Source: Streptomyces toxytricini
GTDB lineage: Bacteria; Actinomycetota; Actinomycetes; Streptomycetales; Streptomycetaceae
NCBI RefSeq assembly: GCF_014649915.1
Contig: NZ_BMTY01000001.1
Span: forward strand, 467,194 to 508,418
Length of the DNA stretch: 41,225 nt
Direction of reading: 5' to 3'
Positions 1 to 9,869 of the stretch are shown here, piece after piece. Position 1 is the first letter of the stretch. The number at the start of each line of letters is the position of its first letter. Position numbers and translations under genes: made by a program. Under the pieces are notes generated by a model. That model did not search any database. It was given only the letters and a program-made list of their open reading frames with translations, and was not told where the DNA came from.

Positions 1-858
1 GCGACCGGCGACACCCGCCCGGACGCCGCCCTCGCCGACGTCACCCGCGCGATCCGCGCCGGCGCCGTCGTCGTCACCCCGGCCCTCTACCCCCTCTACG
101 ACCACCGCAACGCCCCGCCCGAGTTCCGCGACCCGGTGGCCGCCGCCGTCGCGGAGGGCGGGGGCTCCCTGTTCGCCTCGGGGGTCGACCCGGGCTGGGG
201 CAACGACGTGCTGCCGGTGCTGCTCAGCGGCCTCGGCACCGCCGTCGACGCCATACGATGCCAGGAGATCTTCGACTACTCGACGTACGACCAGCCCGAA
301 TCCGTCCGCGACCTCGTCGGCATGGGCCGCCCCATGGACCACCAGCCGATGATGCTCCTGCCGTCCGTCCCCACCATGGTGTGGGGCGGGCAGATCCGCA
401 TGATGGCCCGCGCCCTCGGCGTCGAACTCGACGCGATCCGCGAGACGGTGGAGCGCCGCCCCCTGGATGAGACCGTCACCACCCGCTCCATGGGCGTCTT
501 CGAGGCCGGTACCCAGGGCGCCGTCCGCTTCGAGGTGCAGGGCGTCGTCGCGGGCGAGCCGCGCCTCGTCATCGAGCACGTCACCCGCATCCACGCGTCC
601 TGCGCCCCGGACTGGCCGCTGCCGCCGGGCGGCGGGGACGGCGCGCACCGCGTGGTCATCGAGGGCCGGCCGCGCATCGAGGTCACCGTCGAGGCGGAGG
701 ACGACGGCGAGAACCGGTCCGCGGGAGGGAACGCCACCGCCGTCGGCCGCCTGGTCGGCGCGATCGACTGGCTCGCGGACGCCGAACCCGGCCTCTACGA
801 CGCCCTCGACGTGCCGCTTCGCCCCGCCGTCGGCCGACTCGGAAGGGAACGGGCATGA
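1..858 (+). CDS. NAD(P)-dependent amine dehydrogenase / dihydrodipicolinate reductase-like protein (5' truncated by window edge)
   Basis: The reading frame is open from base 1, so the Rossmann NAD(P)-binding N-terminus lies outside the window; an internal GTG at 136 is not the true start. The visible 285 residues match the C-terminal part of the dihydrodipicolinate reductase-like / 2,4-diaminopentanoate dehydrogenase-like family: a TPALYPLY segment, a SGVDPGWGNDVLP segment, an EIFDYSTYDQP stretch, MVWGGQ, and a C-terminal EGRPRIEVTVEA strand before the final YDALDVPLRPAVGRL tail. Family members reduce or oxidise C=N/C-NH2 bonds with NAD(P)H; the actual substrate of these actinobacterial versions is not established. 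The stop overlaps the ATG of the next gene by 4 bases (ATGA), so the two are translationally coupled and probably act together. Confidence 0.75.
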   Translation, partial: ATGDTRPDAALADVTRAIRAGAVVVTPALYPLYDHRNAPPEFRDPVAAAVAEGGGSLFASGVDPGWGNDVLPVLLSGLGTAVDAIRCQEIFDYSTYDQPESVRDLVGMGRPMDHQPMMLLPSVPTMVWGGQIRMMARALGVELDAIRETVERRPLDETVTTRSMGVFEAGTQGAVRFEVQGVVAGEPRLVIEHVTRIHASCAPDWPLPPGGGDGAHRVVIEGRPRIEVTVEAEDDGENRSAGGNATAVGRLVGAIDWLADAEPGLYDALDVPLRPAVGRLGRERA

Positions 859-1343
859 CGGACATGAGGATCGACGTCCCCGACGGGCAGCACCCGATCG
901 AGTACGTGTGGGGCGACATGGTCCCCGGGATCGGGCCGGCCGCCGCGAACCTCTCCCTCGCGGTGTACGCGCACACGACGCTGGGGCTGCGGGAGTTCGA
1001 GGCGGCGCGGCTGCGCGTGGCGCAGATCAACGGCTGCATGTTCTGCCTCGACTGGCGCACCGAGCGCGACGGGCGGAAGGTCGAGGAGGAGTTCGCGGAC
1101 GCGGTCGCCGAGTGGCGCACCACCGACCGCTTCGACGAGCGGACGCGGCTGGCCGCCGAGTACGCGGAGCGGTACGTCCTCGACCACCACGGCCTGGACG
1201 ACGAGTTCTGGGGGCGGATGGGCGCGCACTACAGCCAGGTGGAGGTCGTGGAGCTGACCATGAGCATCGGCTCGTGGCTGGCGTTCGGCCGGCTCAACCG
1301 CGTGCTGGGCCTCGACGGCGTGTGCGTGCTGCCCGGGCACTGA
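855..1343 (+). CDS. Carboxymuconolactone decarboxylase (AhpD-like) family protein
   Basis: A 162-residue protein of the CMD/AhpD helical fold. The helix containing RVAQINGCMFCLDW carries the CxxC pair characteristic of peroxidase-type members, which use the two cysteines in thiol-disulfide chemistry; true CMD decarboxylases lack it. So an alkylhydroperoxidase- or disulfide-type activity is more likely than muconolactone decarboxylation. It starts at ATG 855, overlapping the upstream dehydrogenase stop, with GGAAGG about 8 bases before it. No signal peptide, so cytoplasmic. Coupling to the dehydrogenase suggests a two-gene operon. Its role there is inference. Confidence 0.8.
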   Translation: MTDMRIDVPDGQHPIEYVWGDMVPGIGPAAANLSLAVYAHTTLGLREFEAARLRVAQINGCMFCLDWRTERDGRKVEEEFADAVAEWRTTDRFDERTRLAAEYAERYVLDHHGLDDEFWGRMGAHYSQVEVVELTMSIGSWLAFGRLNRVLGLDGVCVLPGH

Positions 1344-1363
1344 CGGCGGCGCGGCGGCGGTGC

Positions 1364-1387
1364 GGGGCCGGCCGGTCGGGCGGCCCC
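1364..1387. terminator. Bidirectional terminator hairpin between convergent genes
   Basis: GGGGCCG (1364-1370) pairs with CGGCCCC (1381-1387) across a 10-base loop. It sits in the 68-base gap between the CMD-like gene (+) and cholesterol oxidase (-), where both transcripts end. No T-run, as usual in Streptomyces. Confidence 0.5.
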
Positions 1388-1411
1388 GGTCGTCCGCGCG
1401 GACGGGCCGCG

Positions 1412-3115
<1,704 letters not shown>

Positions 3116-3164
3116 TCACGACACGCGTCCCGGTAACTTCCGGGCCGTCTTGAAGGCGCGCGGG

Positions 3165-4757
3165 TCAGGCGGCGGGCGGGGGAGCGGAGCCCGCACCCCC
3201 GGCCGGCGGTTCCAGCGGAGGAGCGGACAGAGAGCAGTGGGTGCGGCACTGCGGGTGGCACGAGGCGGCCGGCCGCGGACGGCGCACGGTCGTCCAGGCC
3301 AGGGCGGCGCCCGCCACCAGCACCGCCGCGCACCACACCATGGAGCGCGCGAACGCCTCGTCGAAGAGGTCCGGCGAGCGGTACGCCTCCGGGCCCATCC
3401 CGGCCAGCAGGGGGAGGGCGGCCACCGCCAGGAGCCCGGCCGCCCGCGCGACCGCGTTGTTGATGCCGCTGGCCAGGCCCGCCCGGCCCGGGTCCACCGA
3501 GGCCAGTACCGCCTCCGTCAGCGGCGCGACCAGCGTCACCATGCCCAGGCCCAGGACGACCATGGCGGGCAGCACGTCCGTCGCGTACGGGGCGCCGGGC
3601 CCGGCCCGCAGCATCAGCAGCATCCCGCCGGCGCACAGCAGCGGGCCGACGGTGAGCGGGATCCGCGGCCCGATCCGCTCCCCGAGGGCGCCCGACCGCG
3701 CCGACAGCAGCAGCATCAGCACGGTCGGCGGTAGCAGCGCGGCCCCGGAGGCGAGGGCGGAGTACCCGCAGACGACCTGGAGCTGGAGCACCACCAGGAA
3801 GAAGAAGCCGCCGAAGGCCGCGTACACGCACAGGGTGACCAGGTTGACCGCGGTGAACAGCCGGGACGCGAAGACGTCCGGCGGCACCATCGGGTGGGCC
3901 CGCTTCCGCTCGACGTACACGAACGCGGCCCCGAGCAGCACCGCGCCGACGGCGGAGGCGGTCACGAGCGCGGCCCCGGAGCGGGCCTCGATCAGCGCGT
4001 ACGTCAGCAGGGCGAGGGCGGTCGCGCCGAGGAAGGCGCCGAGCACGTCGAACCGGCCGTGCGCCGCCGGGTCGCGTGATTCGGGCACGTGCCGCAGGGC
4101 GGCCGGCACGCACACGGCGGCCAGCGGCACGTTCAGCAGGAACACCCAGCGCCAGCCGGGCCCGTCCACCAGCCAGCCGCCCAGGAACGGCCCGACGGCC
4201 GCGCCCACCCCGCCGAACCCGGACCACAGGCCCACGGCGCGGGCGCGGTCGCCGGGGGCGATCGAGCCCTGGATCAGGGCCAGTGAACCGGGTGTCAGCA
4301 GGGCCCCGCCGACCCCCTGGAGGGCCCGGGCGGCGATCAGGACGCCCGCGTTCGGGGCGAGCCCGCACAGCAGGGAGCCGGCCGCGAACCACACGACGCC
4401 GAGCACGAAGATCCGCCGCCGCCCGAACCGGTCGCCGAGGGCGCCGCCGACGAGGATCAGGCCGGCCAGGGTGAGCAGGTACGCGTTGACGGTCCACTGC
4501 AGGACGGCCAGGTCGGCGCCGAGGTCCTGCCCGATCCGGGGCAGGGCCACGTTGACGACGGTCGAGTCGAGCAGGGCCATCGTCGAGCCCAGCACGGTGA
4601 CGAAAACGATCCACCGCCCGCGCGCGGTCCCGAGGGGGACGCCGCCCGCGGCCGCGCCGGCGGCCGACGGCACGGCGGACCCGCCCGCCGACGCGGGCCC
4701 GGAGGGTGCGGAACCGGTCACTTCCCCAGGCTCGCGCGCCCGGCGGGCAAGGGCCAC
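3165..4757 (-). CDS. MFS drug:H+ antiporter, DHA2 (EmrB/QacA) family
   Basis: A 530-residue integral membrane exporter. After a low-complexity Ala/Gly/Pro N-terminus, the first membrane helix contains the DHA2 signature LLDSTVVNVALPRI. The loop 2-3 motif GDRFGRRRIF and the antiporter motif C region (ALQGVGGALLTPGS) follow. The pattern of about 14 hydrophobic segments fits DHA2 proteins, which pump cationic drugs, antibiotics or own metabolites with proton exchange. The start is uncertain: GTG 4757 has no clear ribosome site and lies in an 18-bp tandem repeat; GTG 4721 is an alternative. The C-terminus is Pro/Cys-rich and of no known role. A TetR-operator-like palindrome lies upstream at 4801-4820. 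Confidence 0.85.
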   Translation of the reverse strand: MALARRAREPGEVTGSAPSGPASAGGSAVPSAAGAAAGGVPLGTARGRWIVFVTVLGSTMALLDSTVVNVALPRIGQDLGADLAVLQWTVNAYLLTLAGLILVGGALGDRFGRRRIFVLGVVWFAAGSLLCGLAPNAGVLIAARALQGVGGALLTPGSLALIQGSIAPGDRARAVGLWSGFGGVGAAVGPFLGGWLVDGPGWRWVFLLNVPLAAVCVPAALRHVPESRDPAAHGRFDVLGAFLGATALALLTYALIEARSGAALVTASAVGAVLLGAAFVYVERKRAHPMVPPDVFASRLFTAVNLVTLCVYAAFGGFFFLVVLQLQVVCGYSALASGAALLPPTVLMLLLSARSGALGERIGPRIPLTVGPLLCAGGMLLMLRAGPGAPYATDVLPAMVVLGLGMVTLVAPLTEAVLASVDPGRAGLASGINNAVARAAGLLAVAALPLLAGMGPEAYRSPDLFDEAFARSMVWCAAVLVAGAALAWTTVRRPRPAASCHPQCRTHCSLSAPPLEPPAGGAGSAPPPAA

Positions 4758-4774
4758 CCGGCGGGCAAGGGCCG
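4739..4774. repeat. Two tandem 18-bp units at the MFS start
   Basis: The unit beginning CCCGGCGGGCAAGGG occurs at 4739-4756 and again at 4757-4774, matching at 17 of 18 positions. It covers the first codons of the MFS gene if GTG 4757 is used, or its leader if GTG 4721 is used. It is probably a replication-slippage duplication. Confidence 0.7.
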
Positions 4775-4800
4775 GCGCCGGGGCGGGCGCACATACGGCG

Positions 4801-4820
4801 CATTAGGCGCTCTTGTAATG
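4801..4820. promoter_or_regulatory. Possible TetR-type operator upstream of the MFS exporter
   Basis: CATTAGGCGCTCTTGTAATG has perfect outer arms CATTA/TAATG, 10 bases apart, with only one further symmetric position inside. It is the AT-richest spot in the divergent gap between the MFS gene and the protease. DHA2 exporters are often repressed by TetR-family proteins that bind such palindromes, but no TetR gene is in the window. Assignment is inference. Confidence 0.3.
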
Positions 4821-4904
4821 AGCATGACTCTCCTTCACCATGACCGCGCACGTCACGCACGCCTTATCCGCACAACCTGCACACGGCGTACGAGGAGACC
4901 ACAC

Positions 4905-7900
4905 GTGGCCCAACGCAACACACGACGATCCTTACGCGCGGCACTGGCCGCCCTCACCGCAGCACTGCTCCTGCCGCTCGGCGCCGGAGCCGCCGCCGCC
5001 GCACCGGACCCCGCCCCCTCCCCGGGCGCGGCCGAGCGCAAGATCGAGCCCAAGCTCCGCGCCCAGCTCGGCGACTCCGCCAAGGCGGCCTTCTGGGTCT
5101 ACCTGGACAGCGCGGCCGACCTGACCGCCGCCCAGCGCCAGACCACCCGGACCGCCAAAGCGGAAACGGTTCTGCGCACCAAGCGCGACCACGCCGCGCG
5201 CACCCAGGCCGAGGTCCGCAAGGCCCTCGACAACGCCAAGGCCGAGTACACCTCCTTCTGGATCGTCAACGCCGTCCGCGTCGTCGGCACCGAGAAGCTC
5301 GCGGGCACCCTCGCCCAGCGCCCCGAGGTGTCCCGGATCGACGCCGACGACCGGATCACCCTGCCCACCCCCGCCGAGGGCAAGCGGGAGAAGGCCGCGG
5401 CCGACGCCGTCGAGTGGAACGTCGACCGCGTGAAGGCCCCGCAGGTGTGGGAGCAGCTCGGCGTGCGCGGCGAGGGCATCGTCGTCGCCAACATCGACAG
5501 CGGCGTCGACCACACCCACCCGGCCGTCGCCGGCCAGTACCGCGGCCGGAGCGCCGACGGCAGCCTCGACCACCACTACAACTGGTTCGACCCCGCCGGC
5601 GTCTGCCCCACCGCCGCGCCCTGCGACAACAACGACCACGGCACCCACACCATGGGCACGATGGTCGGCGACGACGGCGGCGCCAACAAGATCGGCGTCG
5701 CCCCCGGCGCCAAGTGGATCGCCGCCAAGGGCTGCGAGACCAACTCCTGCTCCGAGGCCTCGCTGCTCGCCGCCGGCCAGTGGATCGTCGCCCCGACCGA
5801 CCTGAACGGCCAGAACCCGCGGCCCGACCTCGCCCCGCACGTCGTCAACAACTCCTGGGGCAGCTCGGCGCACGACGACTGGTACCGGCAGGTCGTCGAC
5901 ACCTGGCGGGCCGCCGGCATCTTCCCGGCCTTCTCCAACGGCAACGCCGGCCCCGGCTGCTCCACCAGCGGCTCGCCCGGCGACTACGCCGCCTCCTACA
6001 GCTCCGGCGCCTTCGACGTCAACGGCACCATCGCCTCCTTCTCCTCCCGCGGCGCGGGCCCCGGCGGCATCGTCAAGCCGAACATCGCCGCCCCGGGCGT
6101 GAACGTCCGCTCCTCCGTGCCCGGCGGCGCCTACGAGGCCTTCTCCGGCACCTCGATGGCCTCACCGCACACCGCGGCCACGGTGGCCCTGCTCTGGTCC
6201 GCCGCCCCCGCGCTGACGGGCGACATCGCCCAAACGGAGCAGCTTCTCGGCACCACCGCCCAGGACACCGACAACGGCCAGTGCGGAGGGACCGCCGCCA
6301 ACAACAACGTGTTCGGCGAGGGCAAGCTCGACGCGCTCGCCGCCGTCTCCCAGGCCCCCCGCGGCCCGACCGGCGCCCTCGGCGGAACCGTGACCTCCGG
6401 CGGAGCCCCCGTCGCCGGCGCCAAGGTCACCGCCACCGGCCCGATCAGCCGTACGACGACCACCGCCGCCGACGGCACCTACGCCTTCCGCTCCCTCTCC
6501 GTCGGCACGTACACCGTGACCGCCGCGAAGTTCGGCTACGGCCAGGAGACCGCGACCGCGACGGTGGCCGAGAACACCACCGCCACCGGCGACCTCACCC
6601 TCACCCAGGCCCCCTCCGCCAGGCTCACCGGCACCGTCACCGCGCCGTCCGGACCCGCCGCGGGCGCCACCGTCACCATCGCCGACACGCCCGTCACGGC
6701 GACCGCCGACGACCGGGGCCGCTTCGAGGTCACCCTGCCGCACGGCAGCTACGACCTGCGGGCGACCCACTCCTCCCGCTGTGTGAGCCCCGGCACCGCC
6801 CGCGCCACCGTCGCCGGCGACACCGCGATCGAGGTCGCCCTGCCCGAGCGCACCGACGCCTACGGCCACGCCTGCGCCGCCTCCACCGGCACAGACCAGC
6901 CCGCCGGGGACCGGCAGCTCGCCCTGACCGGCGACAACACCACCGAGCGCGTCGACCTGCCCTTCCCGCTGCCGCTGTACGGCAAGACGTACGGGCAGGC
7001 CTGGATCGGCACCAACGGCACCGTCAGCTTCGGCGGCGCCCACACCGGCGACATCAACGGCGACCTGCCGAGCACCGCCACCCCCAACGCCGCGCTCTAC
7101 CCGTTCTGGGACGACCTCGTCGTCGGCGCGGCCGGCAGCGGCTCCGGCGTCTTCACCGCCGTCAGGGGCACCGCCCCGCACCGGCAGTTCGTCATCGAGT
7201 GGCGCAACGTCTCCCACTGGTCGGCCCAGGCGGACAAGTTCTCCTTCTCCGCGGCCGTCGGCGAGGACGGAACCGTCACCTACTCCTACCGCGGCACCGG
7301 CGGCACCGGCATCAAGGGGGGCTCCACGGCCACGGTCGGCGTGGAGAACGCGACCGGCACCGATGCCTTCGCCTACTCCTTCAACACGCCCGTCATCAGC
7401 GACGGCCTGACCGTCTCCTTCCGCACCACCAAGAGCGGAGTCGTCACCGGCCGCGTCCTCGACGCCAACGACGGCAACGGCGTCGCCGGGGCCACCGTCA
7501 CCGTCGGCACCGGCGACACCGCCGTCTCGGCGACGACCGCCCCGGACGGCGGGTACGTCGTCCAGAGCCCGTCCGGCAACCGGGCCGTCTCCATCACCGC
7601 CCCCGCCTACGAGGCGGCCACCGCCACGGTCGACGTGAAGGCCGCCGACGTCACCCGGGTCACCCAGTCGCTGCGCACCGGGCGCGTCACCGCGGCCAAG
7701 CCCGCGGTGGAGGTCGTCCTCCCGGCCGACCAGAAGCGGACCCGCACCCTCGACCTCACCAACCCGGGCCTCGGCACGGACTTCGCGGTGGCCGAGGACG
7801 CGCCCTGGCTGACGGCCACCCCGTCGGCCGGCACCCTGCCCACGGGCGGCCGGGCCACGGTCTCCCTGGCCGTGGACAGCGCCGGCCTCGCCGCCGGCAC

Positions 7901-8489
7901 CGTCCTCACCGCCGACCTGAAGATCACCTCGGTGAGCGGGCGCAGCCCCGTCCTGACGGTCCCGGTCAAGGTCGTCGTCCCGCGCTACCAGGCCGCCCTG
8001 GACACGGGCTCCGACTACGCCTCCACCGACGCCCTCGGCGACGGCTGGTCCCCGGACCGCAAGTACACCGCCGGCTCGTACGGATACCAGGGCAGCTCGG
8101 CGGTGCGCAGCACCGGCCGCACCATCGCCGGCACGGACGACCAGCGGATGTTCCGCAACGCCCGCGAGGGGATGTACGAGTACCGCTTCGACAACGTCCC
8201 GAACGGCACGTACACGGTGGAGCTCGGCTTCGCGGAGCTGTCGTCCACCAAGCCGGACCGGCGCGTCTTCGACGTCCTCGTCGAGGGCAGGGAGGTGCTG
8301 CCCTCCCTGGACATCGCACTGGAGGCGGGCACCTACACCGCCCTGACGCGGAGCTACACGGTGACCGTCACGGACGGCGTGCTGAACGTCCGCTTCGTGA
8401 CGCACTCCGGCTTCGGCAAGCCGCTGGTGAACACGCTGCGGGTGACGGACCGCCCCGACCAGGCCCCGCAGGCCGGCCGGGCCCGGTGA
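4905..8489 (+). CDS. Secreted subtilisin-like (S8) serine protease with C-terminal adhesion/carbohydrate-type domains
   Basis: Start chosen at GTG 4905 because GAGGAGA lies just upstream and the next residues form a Sec signal peptide ending in AGAAAAAP; an in-frame ATG at 4818 has no such support. The product is 1194 residues: signal peptide; I9-type propeptide (about 45-150); S8 domain with the triad D198 (NIDSGVD), H245 (DHGTHT) and S417 (GTSMASPH) and oxyanion N347; two carboxypeptidase-regulatory-like beta domains; a domain with WIGTNGTVSFGG and YPFWDDL; a third regulatory-like repeat; a BACON-like segment; and a C-terminal malectin-like domain (about 1030-1185). The catalytic part resembles bacillopeptidase F. 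Codon 10 is TTA (4932-4934), so translation should depend on the bldA tRNA, tying the protease to development or stationary phase. Confidence 0.9.
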   Translation: MAQRNTRRSLRAALAALTAALLLPLGAGAAAAAPDPAPSPGAAERKIEPKLRAQLGDSAKAAFWVYLDSAADLTAAQRQTTRTAKAETVLRTKRDHAARTQAEVRKALDNAKAEYTSFWIVNAVRVVGTEKLAGTLAQRPEVSRIDADDRITLPTPAEGKREKAAADAVEWNVDRVKAPQVWEQLGVRGEGIVVANIDSGVDHTHPAVAGQYRGRSADGSLDHHYNWFDPAGVCPTAAPCDNNDHGTHTMGTMVGDDGGANKIGVAPGAKWIAAKGCETNSCSEASLLAAGQWIVAPTDLNGQNPRPDLAPHVVNNSWGSSAHDDWYRQVVDTWRAAGIFPAFSNGNAGPGCSTSGSPGDYAASYSSGAFDVNGTIASFSSRGAGPGGIVKPNIAAPGVNVRSSVPGGAYEAFSGTSMASPHTAATVALLWSAAPALTGDIAQTEQLLGTTAQDTDNGQCGGTAANNNVFGEGKLDALAAVSQAPRGPTGALGGTVTSGGAPVAGAKVTATGPISRTTTTAADGTYAFRSLSVGTYTVTAAKFGYGQETATATVAENTTATGDLTLTQAPSARLTGTVTAPSGPAAGATVTIADTPVTATADDRGRFEVTLPHGSYDLRATHSSRCVSPGTARATVAGDTAIEVALPERTDAYGHACAASTGTDQPAGDRQLALTGDNTTERVDLPFPLPLYGKTYGQAWIGTNGTVSFGGAHTGDINGDLPSTATPNAALYPFWDDLVVGAAGSGSGVFTAVRGTAPHRQFVIEWRNVSHWSAQADKFSFSAAVGEDGTVTYSYRGTGGTGIKGGSTATVGVENATGTDAFAYSFNTPVISDGLTVSFRTTKSGVVTGRVLDANDGNGVAGATVTVGTGDTAVSATTAPDGGYVVQSPSGNRAVSITAPAYEAATATVDVKAADVTRVTQSLRTGRVTAAKPAVEVVLPADQKRTRTLDLTNPGLGTDFAVAEDAPWLTATPSAGTLPTGGRATVSLAVDSAGLAAGTVLTADLKITSVSGRSPVLTVPVKVVVPRYQAALDTGSDYASTDALGDGWSPDRKYTAGSYGYQGSSAVRSTGRTIAGTDDQRMFRNAREGMYEYRFDNVPNGTYTVELGFAELSSTKPDRRVFDVLVEGREVLPSLDIALEAGTYTALTRSYTVTVTDGVLNVRFVTHSGFGKPLVNTLRVTDRPDQAPQAGRAR

Positions 8490-8566
8490 CCGCGAGCACA
8501 CCGGCCGCACCGGGCCGCGCCCGCTGACCGGAACCCCGGTTTCTGGTGAGGCGAGGCACGCACCCC

Positions 8567-8596
8567 GGGGCGGGGCGCCGCACGGCGCCCCGCCCC
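8567..8596 (+). terminator. Strong terminator after the S8 protease
   Basis: GGGGCGGGGCGCCG (8567-8580) and CGGCGCCCCGCCCC (8583-8596) are perfect 14-base complements separated by two bases, followed by TT. It lies 78 bases after the protease stop and separates it from the next gene. Confidence 0.8.
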
Positions 8597-8689
8597 TTCC
8601 GCATGCCGCGCGGGCATTCGGGTGGCCGGAGGGCACCGCGCAGCGGCGCGTCCGGGCGGGCGGGCCGCCGGTCGTTAGCGTGGGGGACC

Positions 8690-9550
8690 ATGACGCTCCA
8701 GAGCGACGCCGCCGAGCGGCCGGGGGACCCGTCGGGGCGGCCGGCACCGTCGCCCGCGGAACCGGAAGCCCCGCCCCCGCGGGAGGCGGACGTGCTGGCC
8801 GCCCGGGTGCGGGAGGCCCTGCACCGGGCCGGCTCCCGGGCCGCCTGGGCGGTCGGCGGCCCGCACGGCACCCTCGCCGGCTCCACCCCCCGCCGGCCCG
8901 CGGACGATGCCGCCCGGTCGGCCGCCCCGCCCGAAGAGGCCCCGTACGACGCCGGCGGCCTGGCCGGCGTCCTCGCGCTATGGCCCGTCCTCGGCGCCCT
9001 CGTCGCCGGGGAGACGCTGGGCCTGCACACCCCGCTCGCCGCCTACGGAGACCGCGCCGCGGCCGGGCTCCCCCCGGGGACCACGGCCCACCAGCTCCTC
9101 ACCCACCGGGGCCCCGCCCACGACGGCGCCGGCGACACCGCCCTCACCCGCCTCGCCGAACACCTCGGCGGCGCCCCGCTCGGAGAACTCGCCGCCACCC
9201 TGGTCTGGCAGCCCCTCGCCATGGCCCGCACCCGCCTCGCCGACGGCGCCCTCCACACCACCCCCACCGACCTCGGCCGCTTCCTCACCCACCTCGTCTC
9301 CCCTTCCGACCACCCCGTCGCCCGCTCCTGGACCGACGGCTCCCTGCGCCTGCGCACCGGCGAACTCACCCCCGCCCGCGGCCTGCTGTGGCACCCGGCC
9401 CCCCACGGCACCTGGTCGTACGGGGACACCGCCGCGGTCTGGGTCAGCCCGCGCCACCGTCGCTGGGCCGTGCTGCTGCCCGCCGACGGGGACGGCCGGC
9501 CGCGGGCCGCGTTCCGCGAGGCCGTGTTCGCCCCGCCGACCGCCCCCTGA
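8690..9550 (+). CDS. Beta-lactamase-superfamily serine-hydrolase-like protein lacking the catalytic motif
   Basis: ATG 8690 is chosen because GGGGGA and a TAGCGT hexamer sit just before it and coding character begins here. The 286-residue product resembles class C beta-lactamase/esterase-fold proteins: the stretch LGLHTPLAAYG followed by TAHQLLTHRGP matches the part of the fold after the nucleophile helix (normally LDDPV...ITLRHLLTHTSGL). A long C-terminal region (LWHPAPHGTWSYGD, then WVSPRHRRWAVLLP) matches the closing strands. The helix that should hold the SxxK nucleophile reads GGLAGVLALWPVLGALVAGE, without Ser or Lys. It is therefore probably inactive as a hydrolase and may bind a ligand or partner. 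No signal peptide is seen. Confidence 0.6.
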   Translation: MTLQSDAAERPGDPSGRPAPSPAEPEAPPPREADVLAARVREALHRAGSRAAWAVGGPHGTLAGSTPRRPADDAARSAAPPEEAPYDAGGLAGVLALWPVLGALVAGETLGLHTPLAAYGDRAAAGLPPGTTAHQLLTHRGPAHDGAGDTALTRLAEHLGGAPLGELAATLVWQPLAMARTRLADGALHTTPTDLGRFLTHLVSPSDHPVARSWTDGSLRLRTGELTPARGLLWHPAPHGTWSYGDTAAVWVSPRHRRWAVLLPADGDGRPRAAFREAVFAPPTAP

Positions 9551-9865
9551 CCCGCCCCGCCCCCGTACCGGGCGGCGCGTCGCCCGGACGGCTGCCGCCC
9601 GCACCGGTACCGGGAACGGCCCGGCTCCCGTCCCGCACGGCCCCGCACCGCGACCGGGGCGGCCGTACGGGCGCGCGCTCGGAGCGCGCCCCCTCCAAGA
9701 TCGACGTACGGTGAGCCCCATGTCACCCACCGCTGGTTCCCCACCGCGCGGAGGCACCCCCTGCGCGACCTTCCCGAACCCGCTCCGTGCGGGCCACAGG
9801 GCCCGCAGGGGACAGGGCCGCCGCCGCGGCGGCCGGCGGGCCGACCCGGGGGAGGCGGTGCGGCC
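9551..9865 (+). other. 315-base gap: terminator plus a possible small ORF
   Basis: Just after the hydrolase-like gene, CCGGGCG (9568-9574) and CGCCCGG (9581-9587) form a terminator-like hairpin. A second weaker hairpin, GGCCGCC/GGCGGCC, spans 9816-9834. Between them I see no promoter I would defend. A possible 49-codon ORF (9720-9869) is listed separately. Confidence 0.5.
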
Positions 9866-9869
9866 GTGA
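9720..9869 (+). CDS. Possible 49-residue leader ORF coupled to the P450
   Basis: From ATG 9720 an Arg/Gly-rich 49-codon frame runs to a TGA at 9867-9869 that overlaps the GTG start of the P450 gene (GTGA). GC at third positions is about 86%, lower than in neighbouring real genes, and no clear ribosome site precedes it. The coupling geometry is the only argument for it; it may be chance. Confidence 0.22.
   Translation: MSPTAGSPPRGGTPCATFPNPLRAGHRARRGQGRRRGGRRADPGEAVRP

Noticed and set aside
3241..4806. Long plus-strand open frame opposite the MFS gene
   Set aside because: Composition is Arg/Ser/Pro-rich with no domain; the minus strand encodes a clear DHA2 transporter.
6162..8747. 861-codon minus-strand frame opposite the S8 protease
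   Set aside because: Val/Gly/Arg low-complexity translation without motifs, antisense to a well-defined protease.
9816..9834. Hairpin GGCCGCC/GGCGGCC as a terminator before the P450
   Set aside because: Low-complexity GC repeat close to the P450 ribosome site; pairing of this kind is expected by chance here.
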